NCBI GenBank assembly: GCA_965220185.1
Contig: OZ244807.1
Coordinates: 1,860,001 to 1,924,000 of the forward strand
Origin: Azotimanducus sp965220185
GTDB taxonomy: Bacteria; Pseudomonadota; Gammaproteobacteria; Pseudomonadales; Azotimanducaceae
Length of the DNA stretch: 64,000 nt
Direction of reading: 5' to 3'
Shown: piece after piece, positions 43,880-51,646 of the stretch
How positions within the stretch are numbered: position 1 is the stretch's first letter
Layout: the number at the start of each line of letters is the position of its first letter
Notes under the pieces: generated by a model
Database searches by the model: none
What the model was told of the DNA's origin: nothing
The model's input: only the letters and a program-made list of their open reading frames with translations
Program-made: the position numbers and the translations under genes

Positions 43880-44014
43880 CAGCCTGTTGAAAAACCACCT
43901 ACAGACACCCGGAACCGACATCTCAAAAAATAAATATTCTGAATAATCAATGAGTTATATTTTCGCGTTTATGGTCAAAGTGGCACTAAATCGACTTTTT
44001 CAACAGGCTGCTAG
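43876..44014. mobile_element. 139-base MITE-like element with perfect 19-base terminal inverted repeats
   Basis: CTAGCAGCCTGTTGAAAAA at 43876-43894 is matched exactly, as its reverse complement, at 43996-44014. The interior is AT-rich, unlike the GC-rich surroundings, and has no coding capacity. The outer CTAG on both sides could be a 4-base target duplication, leaving 15-base terminal repeats. Such ends resemble those of small non-autonomous insertion elements; the parent transposase is not in the window. The left end supplies the ispB stop codon, and the right end is 23 bases from tRNA-Pro. Confidence 0.7.
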
Positions 44015-44037
44015 TGCTCTGTCCCATAAATAAGCAT

Positions 44038-44114
44038 CGGAGTGTAGCTCAGCCTGGTAGAGCACTGCCTTCGGGAGGCAGGGGCCGGTGGTTCGAATCC
44101 ACTCACTCCGACCA
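44038..44114 (+). tRNA. tRNA-Pro (anticodon CGG)
   Basis: 77 bases. Acceptor stem CGGAGTG pairs with CACTCCG; D arm GCTCAGCCTGGTAGAGC; anticodon stem CTGCC/GGCAG with loop TTCGGGA, giving anticodon CGG (Pro, codon CCG); T arm CCGGTGGTTCGAATCCACT... with the TTCGAAT loop; discriminator A and encoded CCA. All stems close without mismatches that I can see. Confidence 0.97.
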
Positions 44115-44292
44115 ATTCCTTGTTATGTTTCCCGCTCCACAGGCCATGTCAGCCGGATGCGCACATGGCTTTCAGACATTGCCTACAGATGTTCGGGCAT
44201 ATTTCGCACCACGACATTGGCATCCTTTGGCTATGGTGAACCTTGTTTCGCACACGCGATTCATTCATCCATTTCCTAAAAGGAGCAACACC

Positions 44293-44634
44293 ATGAAAAT
44301 ACTCAAACCACTCGCTTATTCGCTACTCGGCACCCTACTCTGCTTGAGCGGGCATGTGCTGTCACAAACGGCCCCAGAATCAGATGCTTCGCAGACGACT
44401 TCCGAACGCATCGCCGTTGACATCAATACCGCCGATGCAAGTAGCCTCGCTGAGGTGCTCGATGGCGTAGGCTTGTCGCGGGCGCGGTCTATCGTCGAAT
44501 GGCGCGAAGCAAACGGACCATTCGAAGACCCCTACGATCTCGTGCAGGTGCGCGGCATCAGCGAACGCATTGTCAGCCTCAACGAGTCGCGCATTCTCGT
44601 CGTTGAGAACAACGAGCGCTACACCGACGAGTAG
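44293..44634 (+). CDS. ComEA-like helix-hairpin-helix protein, exported
   Basis: 113 residues: signal peptide (LAYSLLGTLLCLSGHVLSQ), a short linker, then one helix-hairpin-helix domain DINTADASSLAEVLDGVGLS and GPFEDPYDLVQVRGISERIV, which matches the ComEA/YbaV group. Such proteins bind DNA in the periplasm, sometimes in natural transformation; a ComEC-type channel gene lies at 59-61 kb. ATG 44293 has AAAAGGAGC upstream. An open frame extends further upstream through the tRNA but is not coding. The 178 bases between the tRNA and this gene hold nothing else I can identify. Confidence 0.9.
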   Translation: MKILKPLAYSLLGTLLCLSGHVLSQTAPESDASQTTSERIAVDINTADASSLAEVLDGVGLSRARSIVEWREANGPFEDPYDLVQVRGISERIVSLNESRILVVENNERYTDE

Positions 44635-44646
44635 ACGAGGCGATCC

Positions 44647-44880
44647 CTACTTTCGTGGCACCAATCGGCTCACGCGGCCAAGAGTCAAGCCCACTACGAA
44701 TAGCGTCAACAGCCACCAGAAGATACCGGCCTCTGCCGTTTCGTACCCTAAGAGTCGCAAGCGAACGGGGCCGGTGTTTTCGATTGCCACCAAGGCGGCG
44801 ATAAGCGCGAAGATGACGAATACACACACTCTCAGTGTCAATTTGGCGCGCCGCAACAATGTGGCTTGGGCTTCACTCAT
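44647..44880 (-). CDS. lapA: LapA-family (DUF1049) membrane protein
   Basis: 77 residues with two membrane helices: LTLRVCVFVIFALIAALVAI and the second in GIFWWLLTLFVVGLTLGRVS, the latter being the LapA domain signature. In E. coli LapA (YciS) works with LapB in lipopolysaccharide assembly control; here only lapA is seen and lapB does not follow. It lies 21 bases downstream of ihfB, as in other gammaproteobacteria. Confidence 0.88.
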   Translation of the reverse strand: MSEAQATLLRRAKLTLRVCVFVIFALIAALVAIENTGPVRLRLLGYETAEAGIFWWLLTLFVVGLTLGRVSRLVPRK

Positions 44881-44901
44881 TGAACTTATGACTCGATATC
44901 A

Positions 44902-45195
44902 TCAGTTCGATGGCGTGTGAGAGTCAACGCGCTGGCGCAGCGCTTTGCCTGGCTTGAAGAAAGGAATGTAGCGAATAGGCAATGCAACGGGTTCGCCGGT
45001 TCGCGGATTGCGACCTAATCTTGAAGGCCGCTCGCGCACGCTCAAACTGCCGAAGCCTCGAATCTCAATGCGACGTCCTTCTTCGAGCGCTTCGGACATC
45101 AATTCAATAAGGTGCATGACGACCGCTTCAATATCGGACGCTGAAAAATCATCATGCTGCCGAGCAAGGCGACGGATGAGATCAGAGCGCTTCAT
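44902..45195 (-). CDS. ihfB: Integration host factor subunit beta
   Basis: DNA-bending protein, partner of IHF alpha. 97 residues: KRSDLIRRLARQHDDFSASD, RRIEIRGFGSLSVRERPSRL, and the arm with RNPRTGEPVALPIRYIPFFK carrying the intercalating Pro, then PGKALRQRV. The basic residues expected for DNA contact are present. ATG 45195 follows an 11-base repeat tract rather than a recognisable Shine-Dalgarno. It is downstream of rpsA, as is usual. Confidence 0.95.
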   Translation of the reverse strand: MKRSDLIRRLARQHDDFSASDIEAVVMHLIELMSEALEEGRRIEIRGFGSLSVRERPSRLGRNPRTGEPVALPIRYIPFFKPGKALRQRVDSHTPSN

Positions 45196-45239
45196 TGGTG
45201 TGTGATTGGTGTTTGATTAGTGTGTGGCTGGGTGCGTAC
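45196..45239. repeat. Degenerate 11-base tandem repeat forming the ihfB leader
   Basis: Four consecutive 11-base units at 45196, 45207, 45218 and 45229: TGGTGTGTGAT, TGGTGTTTGAT, TAGTGTGTGGC, TGGGTGCGTAC on the plus strand. On the coding strand this is a CA-rich, purine-poor leader ending immediately at the ihfB ATG, with no Shine-Dalgarno sequence. Confidence 0.75.
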
Positions 45240-45244
45240 CTAGA

Positions 45245-46963
45245 CTAGGAATCTTCGGGAGCTGGCACATCGCTCGCCTTGGCTACGCTTGATTTGCCCA
45301 TCTCAGCACGTATGAGTTCCCCGAGCGACCGAGTCTGGCGCTTGCCTTCTTCAGCATTTTGGTGCGCTTTTACGGCTTTGCGCGTACTGTCGATCTCAAG
45401 TGCCTTGATAGACACACCAATATTGCGATTCTTGCGCTCAATGTTGGTGATCTTTACCTGTATCTTTTGGCCTACTTCAAGCACATCAGCCACATTGTCC
45501 ACGGCGTCCAAGCTCACTTCGCTGGCTTTCAGCGTCGCCACCACATCGTCGGCCAAGGTGACTTCAGCATAGCGCGATTCAACACGGGTGACCAGACCAG
45601 CAACTTCGCTGCCACGGCCATTTTCATTGACATAATCGCCAAACGCATCGCCTTCCAGCTGTTTGATGCCGAGCGAGATGCGTTCACGCTCAAGGTCAAT
45701 GGCGAGAATCTGCGCAGTGACTTCCTCGCCCTTCTTGAAACGCCTGACGGCGCGCTCACCAGGCTCATCCCATGAAATATCTGAAAGGTGCACCAGCCCA
45801 TCGATTCCATTCTCAAGGCCAATGAAGATGCCAAAGTCAGTGATCGCGCGAATCGCGCCGCTGACAGTGTCACCTCTGTCGTGGTTGGATGCGAACTCCT
45901 CCCATGGATTCGGGCGGCATTGCTTGATGCCGAGCGAAATTCGGCGTCGTTCGACATCGATATCGAGCACCATCACCTTGACATCATCGCCAACAGCCAC
46001 CACGCGCGAGGGATGCACGTTGCGATTGGTCCAGTCCATTTCGGAAACATGCACCAAGCCTTCGACACCTTCCATAATTTCGGTGAAGCAGCCATAATCG
46101 GTGAGATTGGTGACCTTGGCATCGCAGATGGTGCCTGACGGGAAGCGTTCCTTCAGGTTTATCCAAGGGTCGTCACCAAGCTGTTTCATGCCAAGGGAAA
46201 TCCGGTTTTTTTCGCGATCGAACTTAAGAATCTTGACCTTGACCTGCTCGCCAACGGCGACCACCTCTTCAGGATGACGAATGCGGCGCCATGCCATGTC
46301 GGTAATATGCAGCAAGCCATCGACACCACCCAAATCAACGAATGCGCCGTATTCGGTGAGGTTCTTCACAATGCCGTCCATTTCCGCGCCGTCCTGCAGC
46401 GAATCGAGGAGCACTTGCCGTTCGGCACTATTCTCTTCTTCAAGCACTGCACGCCTTGACACGACCACGTTGTTGCGCAGCGTATCGAGCTTGATGACTT
46501 TGAAATCGAGGGGTTCGCCTTCCAACGCCATCGGATCTTTGACGTGAGATGTATCGACAAGTGATTGCGGCAAGAATGCGCGAATGTCGCAAAGATTCAC
46601 GGTGAATCCGCCGCGCACCTTGCCATTGATGCTGCCTCGAACCGTGGAGCCGTCGCGAAACGCATCTTCGATTTCCGCCCAGGTTTCAGCGCGACGCGCC
46701 TTTTCCCGCGACAGCCGGGTCGTGCCCCATCCGTCGTCCACAGTTTGCAACGCCACCCGCACCTGGTCGCCAATCGACACGCCAATTTCGCCTTCGGCAT
46801 CGAGAAACTGCTGTTTGGGGATGACGCCTTCCGACTTCAGACCAGCGTGCACAATGACATTTTCGTTATCGATATCGACAACCGTTCCAGAGATGATCGA
46901 GCCCGGATACATCTCGACAGTCTGGTGGCTATCTTCAAAGAGCTCGGCAAAACTCTCGCTCAT
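45245..46963 (-). CDS. rpsA: 30S ribosomal protein S1
   Basis: 572 residues, six S1 (OB-fold) repeats, slightly longer than E. coli S1 (557) because of an extended C-terminal tail. Repeats visible: PGSIISGTVVDIDNENVIVH, GSTVRGSINGKVRGGFTVNL (the first two, ribosome-binding), then GAEMDGIVKNLTEYGAFVDL, GTICDAKVTNLTDYGCFTEI, GDTVSGAIRAITDFGIFIGL and GSEVAGLVTRVESRYAEVTL. It brings mRNAs with weak ribosome sites to the 30S subunit. ATG 46963 with GAGGGCGAG upstream. Follows cmk with a 126-base gap that probably holds its own promoter. Confidence 0.97.
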   Translation of the reverse strand: MSESFAELFEDSHQTVEMYPGSIISGTVVDIDNENVIVHAGLKSEGVIPKQQFLDAEGEIGVSIGDQVRVALQTVDDGWGTTRLSREKARRAETWAEIEDAFRDGSTVRGSINGKVRGGFTVNLCDIRAFLPQSLVDTSHVKDPMALEGEPLDFKVIKLDTLRNNVVVSRRAVLEEENSAERQVLLDSLQDGAEMDGIVKNLTEYGAFVDLGGVDGLLHITDMAWRRIRHPEEVVAVGEQVKVKILKFDREKNRISLGMKQLGDDPWINLKERFPSGTICDAKVTNLTDYGCFTEIMEGVEGLVHVSEMDWTNRNVHPSRVVAVGDDVKVMVLDIDVERRRISLGIKQCRPNPWEEFASNHDRGDTVSGAIRAITDFGIFIGLENGIDGLVHLSDISWDEPGERAVRRFKKGEEVTAQILAIDLERERISLGIKQLEGDAFGDYVNENGRGSEVAGLVTRVESRYAEVTLADDVVATLKASEVSLDAVDNVADVLEVGQKIQVKITNIERKNRNIGVSIKALEIDSTRKAVKAHQNAEEGKRQTRSLGELIRAEMGKSSVAKASDVPAPEDS

Positions 46964-47089
46964 TTCTCGCCCTCGTGGATAAGGCTATGGTGAATATCAT
47001 GCATGGAGGAGGATTTCCTTAAATATTGTGTGACTATTGTATTGAATGCAGAGCGGATGCTGCCGACATTGCGCCGCATCCGAAGCGGC

Positions 47090-47803
47090 TCAGGCACTCC
47101 CATCAAGCTTGTCGAGAGCGTTTTCCTGAACGATCTGAAGCACTCGCTCCTTGACAGCCTCGCGTGCCATGCGCGTCGTGTCGATGACAACGGCATCTTG
47201 CGCGGCCACCAGCGGTGAGTGCGTGCGTGTCCGATCTTGTTCGTCGCGCTGCGAAATGCTCTGCAAAAGGCTGTCTAAGCTAACACTAAATCCAAGCGCT
47301 TTCAACTGTTGAAAACGCCTGTCCGCCCGGGCTTCGACACTGGCATCGAGAAATATCTTCAATTTGGCGTCAGGAAAGACCTCTGTACCCATGTCGCGGC
47401 CGTCGGCCACGAGGCCGGGCAAACGCCTCTGGCGGCGCTGTGCGCGCACCACCCGGCGCCTCACTTCGGGCCATACAGCAAGCTGCGAGGCCGCCACGCC
47501 GACTTCTTCGCGGCGAATGGCGCCGCCAATATCCGCGCCCTCGTAGATGATCTGTAGGGAGTCGCCGTCGATCGCGAAACCCACCTCCATATCGGCGGCT
47601 AGTTCGCACAAGCGCGACACATCGTCAGTCGGCACACGCAATCGAAGTGCTTTGTGCGCGAGGATCCGATAAAGGGCGCCACTATCCATGATGCGCCAGC
47701 CAAGCGTGACCGCAAGAAATTGGCTGACATCGCCCTTGCCAACACCGCTTGGGCCATCTACGGCAATCACCGGCGCTTTGCGCGTCATGGCGCGACTGCT
47801 CAT
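47090..47803 (-). CDS. cmk: Cytidylate kinase
   Basis: Phosphorylates CMP and dCMP. 237 residues: P-loop IAVDGPSGVGKGDVSQFLAV, DSGALYRILAHKALRL for substrate binding, VADGRDMGTEVFPDAKLKIF and the LID region RADRRFQQLKALGFSVSLDS, then DAVVIDTTRMAREAV. The ATG at 47803 overlaps the ribE stop (ATGA); a second ATG five codons later is possible. The cmk-rpsA order is standard in gammaproteobacteria, but here ribE, not aroA, precedes it. Confidence 0.95.
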   Translation of the reverse strand: MSSRAMTRKAPVIAVDGPSGVGKGDVSQFLAVTLGWRIMDSGALYRILAHKALRLRVPTDDVSRLCELAADMEVGFAIDGDSLQIIYEGADIGGAIRREEVGVAASQLAVWPEVRRRVVRAQRRQRRLPGLVADGRDMGTEVFPDAKLKIFLDASVEARADRRFQQLKALGFSVSLDSLLQSISQRDEQDRTRTHSPLVAAQDAVVIDTTRMAREAVKERVLQIVQENALDKLDGSA

Positions 47804-48456
47804 GGCTTGCCTGCAAAAGCGGCAGATATGACATCTGGGTGACTGGCAAGCAAGCGTGCCACCGTGTCCACAACCGCTTGCGTCTGAGCGTCTATCTCAA
47901 GGTTGACGCGATCGCCTTCGCACAATCCGCCGAACCGCGTGCGTTGCCTCGTTTCAGGGACAAGAGAGACCGCGAATTTTGAGCCGGCGTTCTGGCGCTC
48001 GATCCGAGCAACGGTCAAGCTGATACCATCGAGCGCAACAAAGCCCTTGTGCAACACGTAGGGGGCGCTCGTAGACCCAAGTGAAAACCACGCGACACGA
48101 TTTTCACCTTCTCGCTCGAGGGCAAGGCAGGTTTCAGTTGACCAGACATGCCCAGATGTCAGATGTCCACCCAGCCGATCGCCAAAGCGCAGTGCCCGCT
48201 CCAGATTGACCTTGTCACCCTCTTGCAGCGTTCCCAAATTTGATCGACAGAGTGTCTCTTGCACGACATCAAATTCAAGCGCTTCCGAGGCCGCTGAATT
48301 GACGCGCGTCAAGCACACGCCGTTGACAGAAACAGAATCGCCTGCGGCGACTGATGCGGCAAAGTCTGCTGGCGCGTTGATGCGCATGCGCCGCACGCCA
48401 TCGGCCTCAGTGATGGCGCAAACGGAACTCAATGCTTCAACGATACCTGTAAACAC
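47800..48456 (-). CDS. ribE: Riboflavin synthase, alpha subunit
   Basis: Dismutates two 6,7-dimethyl-8-ribityllumazines to riboflavin. 218 residues in two lumazine-binding barrels: FTGIVEALSSV and SVSVNGVCLTRV in the first; HLTSGHVWSTETCLA, FVALDGISLTVARIE and RVNLEIDAQTQAVVDTVARL in the second. GTG 48456 is chosen because the family starts MFTGIVE; a TTG three codons upstream is a second possibility. No other rib gene and no FMN riboswitch are seen nearby. Confidence 0.95.
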   Translation of the reverse strand: MFTGIVEALSSVCAITEADGVRRMRINAPADFAASVAAGDSVSVNGVCLTRVNSAASEALEFDVVQETLCRSNLGTLQEGDKVNLERALRFGDRLGGHLTSGHVWSTETCLALEREGENRVAWFSLGSTSAPYVLHKGFVALDGISLTVARIERQNAGSKFAVSLVPETRQRTRFGGLCEGDRVNLEIDAQTQAVVDTVARLLASHPDVISAAFAGKP

Positions 48457-48530
48457 GGCCTGCAAACGCGATGCGGATGATTCTCACCCGCGGCGGGCGG
48501 CAGGTAGCGAGACATTACCGATCATGCTGA

Positions 48531-49892
48531 CTACTGCCTTGCGCTCAAGGTATCTCTACGCGCCTTTTCCTTGTCGAGATAAGTGATCCACTGACTCGCG
48601 GTTCGAGCATCGGCATCGACCCGATTACGTCGAGATACACTGCGGGCGTCCACAAACGCAGTTCTTGACTTCGAAAGCTCGTCCAAGTTGTAGAGGCACA
48701 AACCCTTGACGATCAGCAGTGACCCTTCGCGGCGAACGCCACCTTTCCTGATCGCCGATTCGGCGGCATCCACACATTCCTGAAAGTCGTCACGTTCGTA
48801 ATAGAGCTGCGTCAAATTCTCGTAGATATTGCCCTTGTCGGCGAGCTTGGCGGCAGCCTCAAAGGCATCAATGGCTTCATCGTGCTCCTGTGAGAACTGA
48901 TAGCCTTGACCAAGCGTCGTGAAGTTGTCCTCGGTCTCCGTGACCAGCTTGGCGTCCATCGCTTCCCGGAAGTACTTGGCGGCGCGAATCGGTGCGCCAG
49001 CGTTCATAAGAAGTCCGGCGTAATTCCTCATGAGCGTCTCGCGGTCAAGATGCCCGCCGACATGTGCAGCTTCAAAACAGGCCATGACCTTGTCTTCCTG
49101 TTCAAGCTCGCTGTACATGCCGCATAGCTGAATCCAATAATCCTGCTTGGGAAAGTCTCTGACCAGTATTTTCAGGATATCGATCGCTTTCGCGATGTTC
49201 TTCTGCTCGTAGTAGAAGTAGCGCAGCATCGCCCACCAGCTCTCTTTGATTTCCAAATCGCTCGCCTTGGCGACTTCGATTGCGCGTTCGATTTCGGTGA
49301 TGGCTGAGGGGATATCGCCTTTTTGATAGTAGATCTGGCCAAGGAACACCAACTGCTGCGGGCTCGGATTCATTTCTTTGGCCATGCGTCGCTTCATGTA
49401 CTCAAGTGACTTGTCGTAGTTTTCTTCGATGAAGAAAAGCTGCGCCAGTGTATAGAGGGTATTGATTTCCAAGCCTTCGGTAATCTGATCGCCCTCGGCA
49501 AGCACTCTCTCCAAGTGCGTGATGCCAGTCTTGTTGTCTTCCTGCTCCAACGCGACATAGGCGAGCAGGTTATGGATTTGCGCACGCTCGTTGCCATTCA
49601 AGCGCCGCCGATCTAGCACCTTCATAAGATGCTCGCGTGCACCTCTGTAGTCCTTGGCTTCGACCATTTCCTGCGCTTCGGCAAGTTGGTTAAACACCGC
49701 CTCGCTCATCGCCGGAATGCGGCGCGTCGCTTGAGCCGGGCGCGACCGCTCCTGATCGGATTGCGCGAGCACACTTTTACTCGGCGCAAAACCTATGCTG
49801 GCAACGGCTATCAAACCCATACAGAGGGCAAGCAGGTGCGCGATGCGTGGTTGATGAAAAGCTGGCATAGGTTGCGTACTCGGCTGTATCAA
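48531..49892 (-). CDS. TPR protein at the end of the Ton2-type cluster
   Basis: 453 residues: signal-like N-terminus (IAHLLALCMGLIAVASIGFA), then about ten TPR-like helical pairs, for example AQEMVEAKDYRGAREHLMKV, TLAQLFFIEENYDKSLEYMK, YYQKGDIPSAITEIERAIEV and GYQFSQEHDEAIDAFEAAAK. Expected in the periplasm. Vibrio and other gammaproteobacterial TonB2 clusters end with such a TPR gene, thought to contact the TonB complex (family knowledge). The start is taken as TTG 49892, which has GAGGA eight bases upstream; ATG 49868 is an alternative. Confidence 0.88.
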   Translation of the reverse strand: MIQPSTQPMPAFHQPRIAHLLALCMGLIAVASIGFAPSKSVLAQSDQERSRPAQATRRIPAMSEAVFNQLAEAQEMVEAKDYRGAREHLMKVLDRRRLNGNERAQIHNLLAYVALEQEDNKTGITHLERVLAEGDQITEGLEINTLYTLAQLFFIEENYDKSLEYMKRRMAKEMNPSPQQLVFLGQIYYQKGDIPSAITEIERAIEVAKASDLEIKESWWAMLRYFYYEQKNIAKAIDILKILVRDFPKQDYWIQLCGMYSELEQEDKVMACFEAAHVGGHLDRETLMRNYAGLLMNAGAPIRAAKYFREAMDAKLVTETEDNFTTLGQGYQFSQEHDEAIDAFEAAAKLADKGNIYENLTQLYYERDDFQECVDAAESAIRKGGVRREGSLLIVKGLCLYNLDELSKSRTAFVDARSVSRRNRVDADARTASQWITYLDKEKARRDTLSARQ

Positions 49893-49959
49893 TGTGACAT
49901 CCTCAAAATCGTGTATCCAAGTTGAAACGTCCTTGTGTCGTTCAAGTTAGGTAGCGCCG

Positions 49960-50607
49960 TCACTCGTCGGCCAACTCAAATGTAATTCGATGCAGTACGC
50001 CTGCAACATCAATGGGTTCGCCGTTCACAACTTTTGGCTTGTATTTGAATTTCAGCGACGCATTGATGGCAGCGCGGTCAAAGATGCCTGGCGGATCGGA
50101 TTCGATCACCACAGGGTCAGCAACGGCACCGGTTCGCGTCACAGTGAACTCAAGCAGTACGTAGCCTTCAATACCTCGAGTCTGCGCACGACGAGGATAG
50201 ATTGGTCTCACCTTGACGATGGGCAAATACTCGCCGTCCGATGAATACCCGCCAGTGTCAATGCCAATGCTGCCAATGCCCGGATCGACACTGCCGATGT
50301 CCACACCAAAATCGGTGTTTTGCGATTCCATCTCGGGACGCGGCATATCTGGCGGCGGCTCATCGACTGGCGGCGGCGGCGGCGGCTTGCGCTTTTCGAT
50401 TTCGGGCGTGGTGTCTTCGATGAGACGGACAAAATCAACAATGCGGCCAGTTGGCGCATCGGTGAAAGGACTCTTGTCGCTCTGGATCAGCGCTTGCATA
50501 ACGAGAAACAGAGCGACAGTCATGACAAAGCCGAGAGCAACGCCGACCACGCCGCGCACCATGCCGCCTGCGCCAGCACTTGCTGTCAAGAATCCGCCGT
50601 TGCTCAT
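49960..50607 (-). CDS. TonB-family energy transducer
   Basis: 215 residues. A membrane helix (VVGVALGFVMTVALFLVMQA) is followed by a proline-rich spacer (KRKPPPPPPVDEPPPDMPRP) and a C-terminal TonB domain with VRPIYPRRAQTRGIEGYVLL and INASLKFKYKPKVVNGEPID, the YP..A...G.EG.V signature. It carries proton-motive energy from the ExbBD motor to outer-membrane receptors such as the one at 24.1-26.6 kb (inference). It lies 36 bases after exbD and 67 bases before the TPR gene. The short spacer is typical of TonB2. Confidence 0.93.
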   Translation of the reverse strand: MSNGGFLTASAGAGGMVRGVVGVALGFVMTVALFLVMQALIQSDKSPFTDAPTGRIVDFVRLIEDTTPEIEKRKPPPPPPVDEPPPDMPRPEMESQNTDFGVDIGSVDPGIGSIGIDTGGYSSDGEYLPIVKVRPIYPRRAQTRGIEGYVLLEFTVTRTGAVADPVVIESDPPGIFDRAAINASLKFKYKPKVVNGEPIDVAGVLHRITFELADE

Positions 50608-50643
50608 CGAGTGCCTCCTTCTACTACCCTGCCAAGTCGCAAT

Positions 50644-51042
50644 CTACCGCTCCGTGGAGAGCGCCACCTGCGTGATATTTGCCGCTCGCGCTGCCGCCAG
50701 CACGGCCATCACTTGCTTCATCTGCGCACCGCGGTCAGCTTGCACCACGAGCCCGCCCTTCGGGTTCTCCGCGTGAATCCGTTCAATATTGGCGCGCACT
50801 GCTGACGGGTCAACGCGCTTGTTGTCAATCCAAATGTCGCCTGTTTCGCTGACCGCCACCAGAACGCTGACTGTCGGCTTCTCTTCCGCACTCATTGCCG
50901 CTGGACGAAGCACGTCAATACCCGCCTGTTTAATAAAGGTGGCCGTGACAATGAAGAATATGAGCATGATGAAGACGACATCAAGCATTGGCGCGAGATT
51001 AATGTCGGATTCCTCATCACGATTGAAGCGTTGTCTCGCCAT
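50644..51042 (-). CDS. exbD: ExbD/TolR biopolymer transport protein
   Basis: 132 residues with one membrane helix: INLAPMLDVVFIMLIFFIVT holds the conserved membrane Asp that takes part in proton flow. The periplasmic domain has VSETGDIWIDNKRVDPSAVR and GGLVVQADRGAQMKQVMAVL. The N-terminal RQRFNRDEESDINLAPMLDV matches ExbD2. Located between exbB and tonB in the leftward cluster. Confidence 0.95.
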   Translation of the reverse strand: MARQRFNRDEESDINLAPMLDVVFIMLIFFIVTATFIKQAGIDVLRPAAMSAEEKPTVSVLVAVSETGDIWIDNKRVDPSAVRANIERIHAENPKGGLVVQADRGAQMKQVMAVLAAARAANITQVALSTER

Positions 51043-51083
51043 GATCTGCTCCTCCTAATCCTCGCGCAAAGCCCGTCTTATGA

Positions 51084-51602
51084 TTAATGTTCGAAAGTGA
51101 GGTTGTCCTGAATCGACTCAATCTCGTGCCCGACGCGTCGTCTTAAGAACGCAACGGCGAGCAATCCAGAGAGTGACGCAATCATGCCGGACATGGTCGG
51201 GATGGTCGCCATCGACACACCTGCCGCCATCGAACGAGCGTTGCCTCCTTGCGTCGCCATGGCATCGAACACCGAGATCATGCCAGTCACCGTACCAAGA
51301 AGCCCTAACAACGGACACAGCGCCACGCAGGTTTGAATGAGCGGCAGGCTGCCAAGAATCCGCTCGCTCGATTCAGAAATCAGCGCGTCGCGAATCTGCT
51401 GCGCGCTCCATGAGCGCCGCTCCGGGCGGGACTTCCAGATTTGCACCGTCTCATCAACAACACCTTGATGCTCACGAGAGAAATACCAGATGCGCTCGAA
51501 TATCAGCGCCCACATCAGGAACGTAATGGCGGCGATGAACCACAGCACATCGCCGCCCCGCTCGATGAATATCTGAATCGCCAGATAGATGTCGCCGATC
51601 AT
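51084..51602 (-). CDS. exbB: ExbB-type MotA/TolQ proton-channel protein
   Basis: 172 residues, three membrane helices: about 16-36 (GGDVLWFIAAITFLMWALIF), 90-120 (IQTCVALCPLLGLLGTVTGM) and 140-160. The TolQ/ExbB signature CPLLGLLGTVTGMISVFDAM is followed by MAAGVSMATIPTMSGMIASL. This is the short ExbB2 form. With ExbD and the longer channel protein encoded upstream it should form the inner-membrane motor for the adjacent TonB. Confidence 0.94.
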   Translation of the reverse strand: MIGDIYLAIQIFIERGGDVLWFIAAITFLMWALIFERIWYFSREHQGVVDETVQIWKSRPERRSWSAQQIRDALISESSERILGSLPLIQTCVALCPLLGLLGTVTGMISVFDAMATQGGNARSMAAGVSMATIPTMSGMIASLSGLLAVAFLRRRVGHEIESIQDNLTFEH

Positions 51603-51646
51603 GCTACTTGTCCCTGCAAAGGCGGATTAGCGGACAGCACCCGGCA

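Noticed and set aside
44014..44292. Upstream extension of the ComEA-like frame through tRNA-Pro
   Set aside because: The signal peptide and ribosome site fix the start at 44293; the extension runs through the tRNA and its translation is not protein-like.
46964..47089. AT-rich boxes (TACAAT, TATTTA) in the cmk-rpsA gap as an rpsA promoter
   Set aside because: No acceptable -35 at correct spacing could be paired with them, so only the likelihood of a promoter is noted in the rpsA entry.
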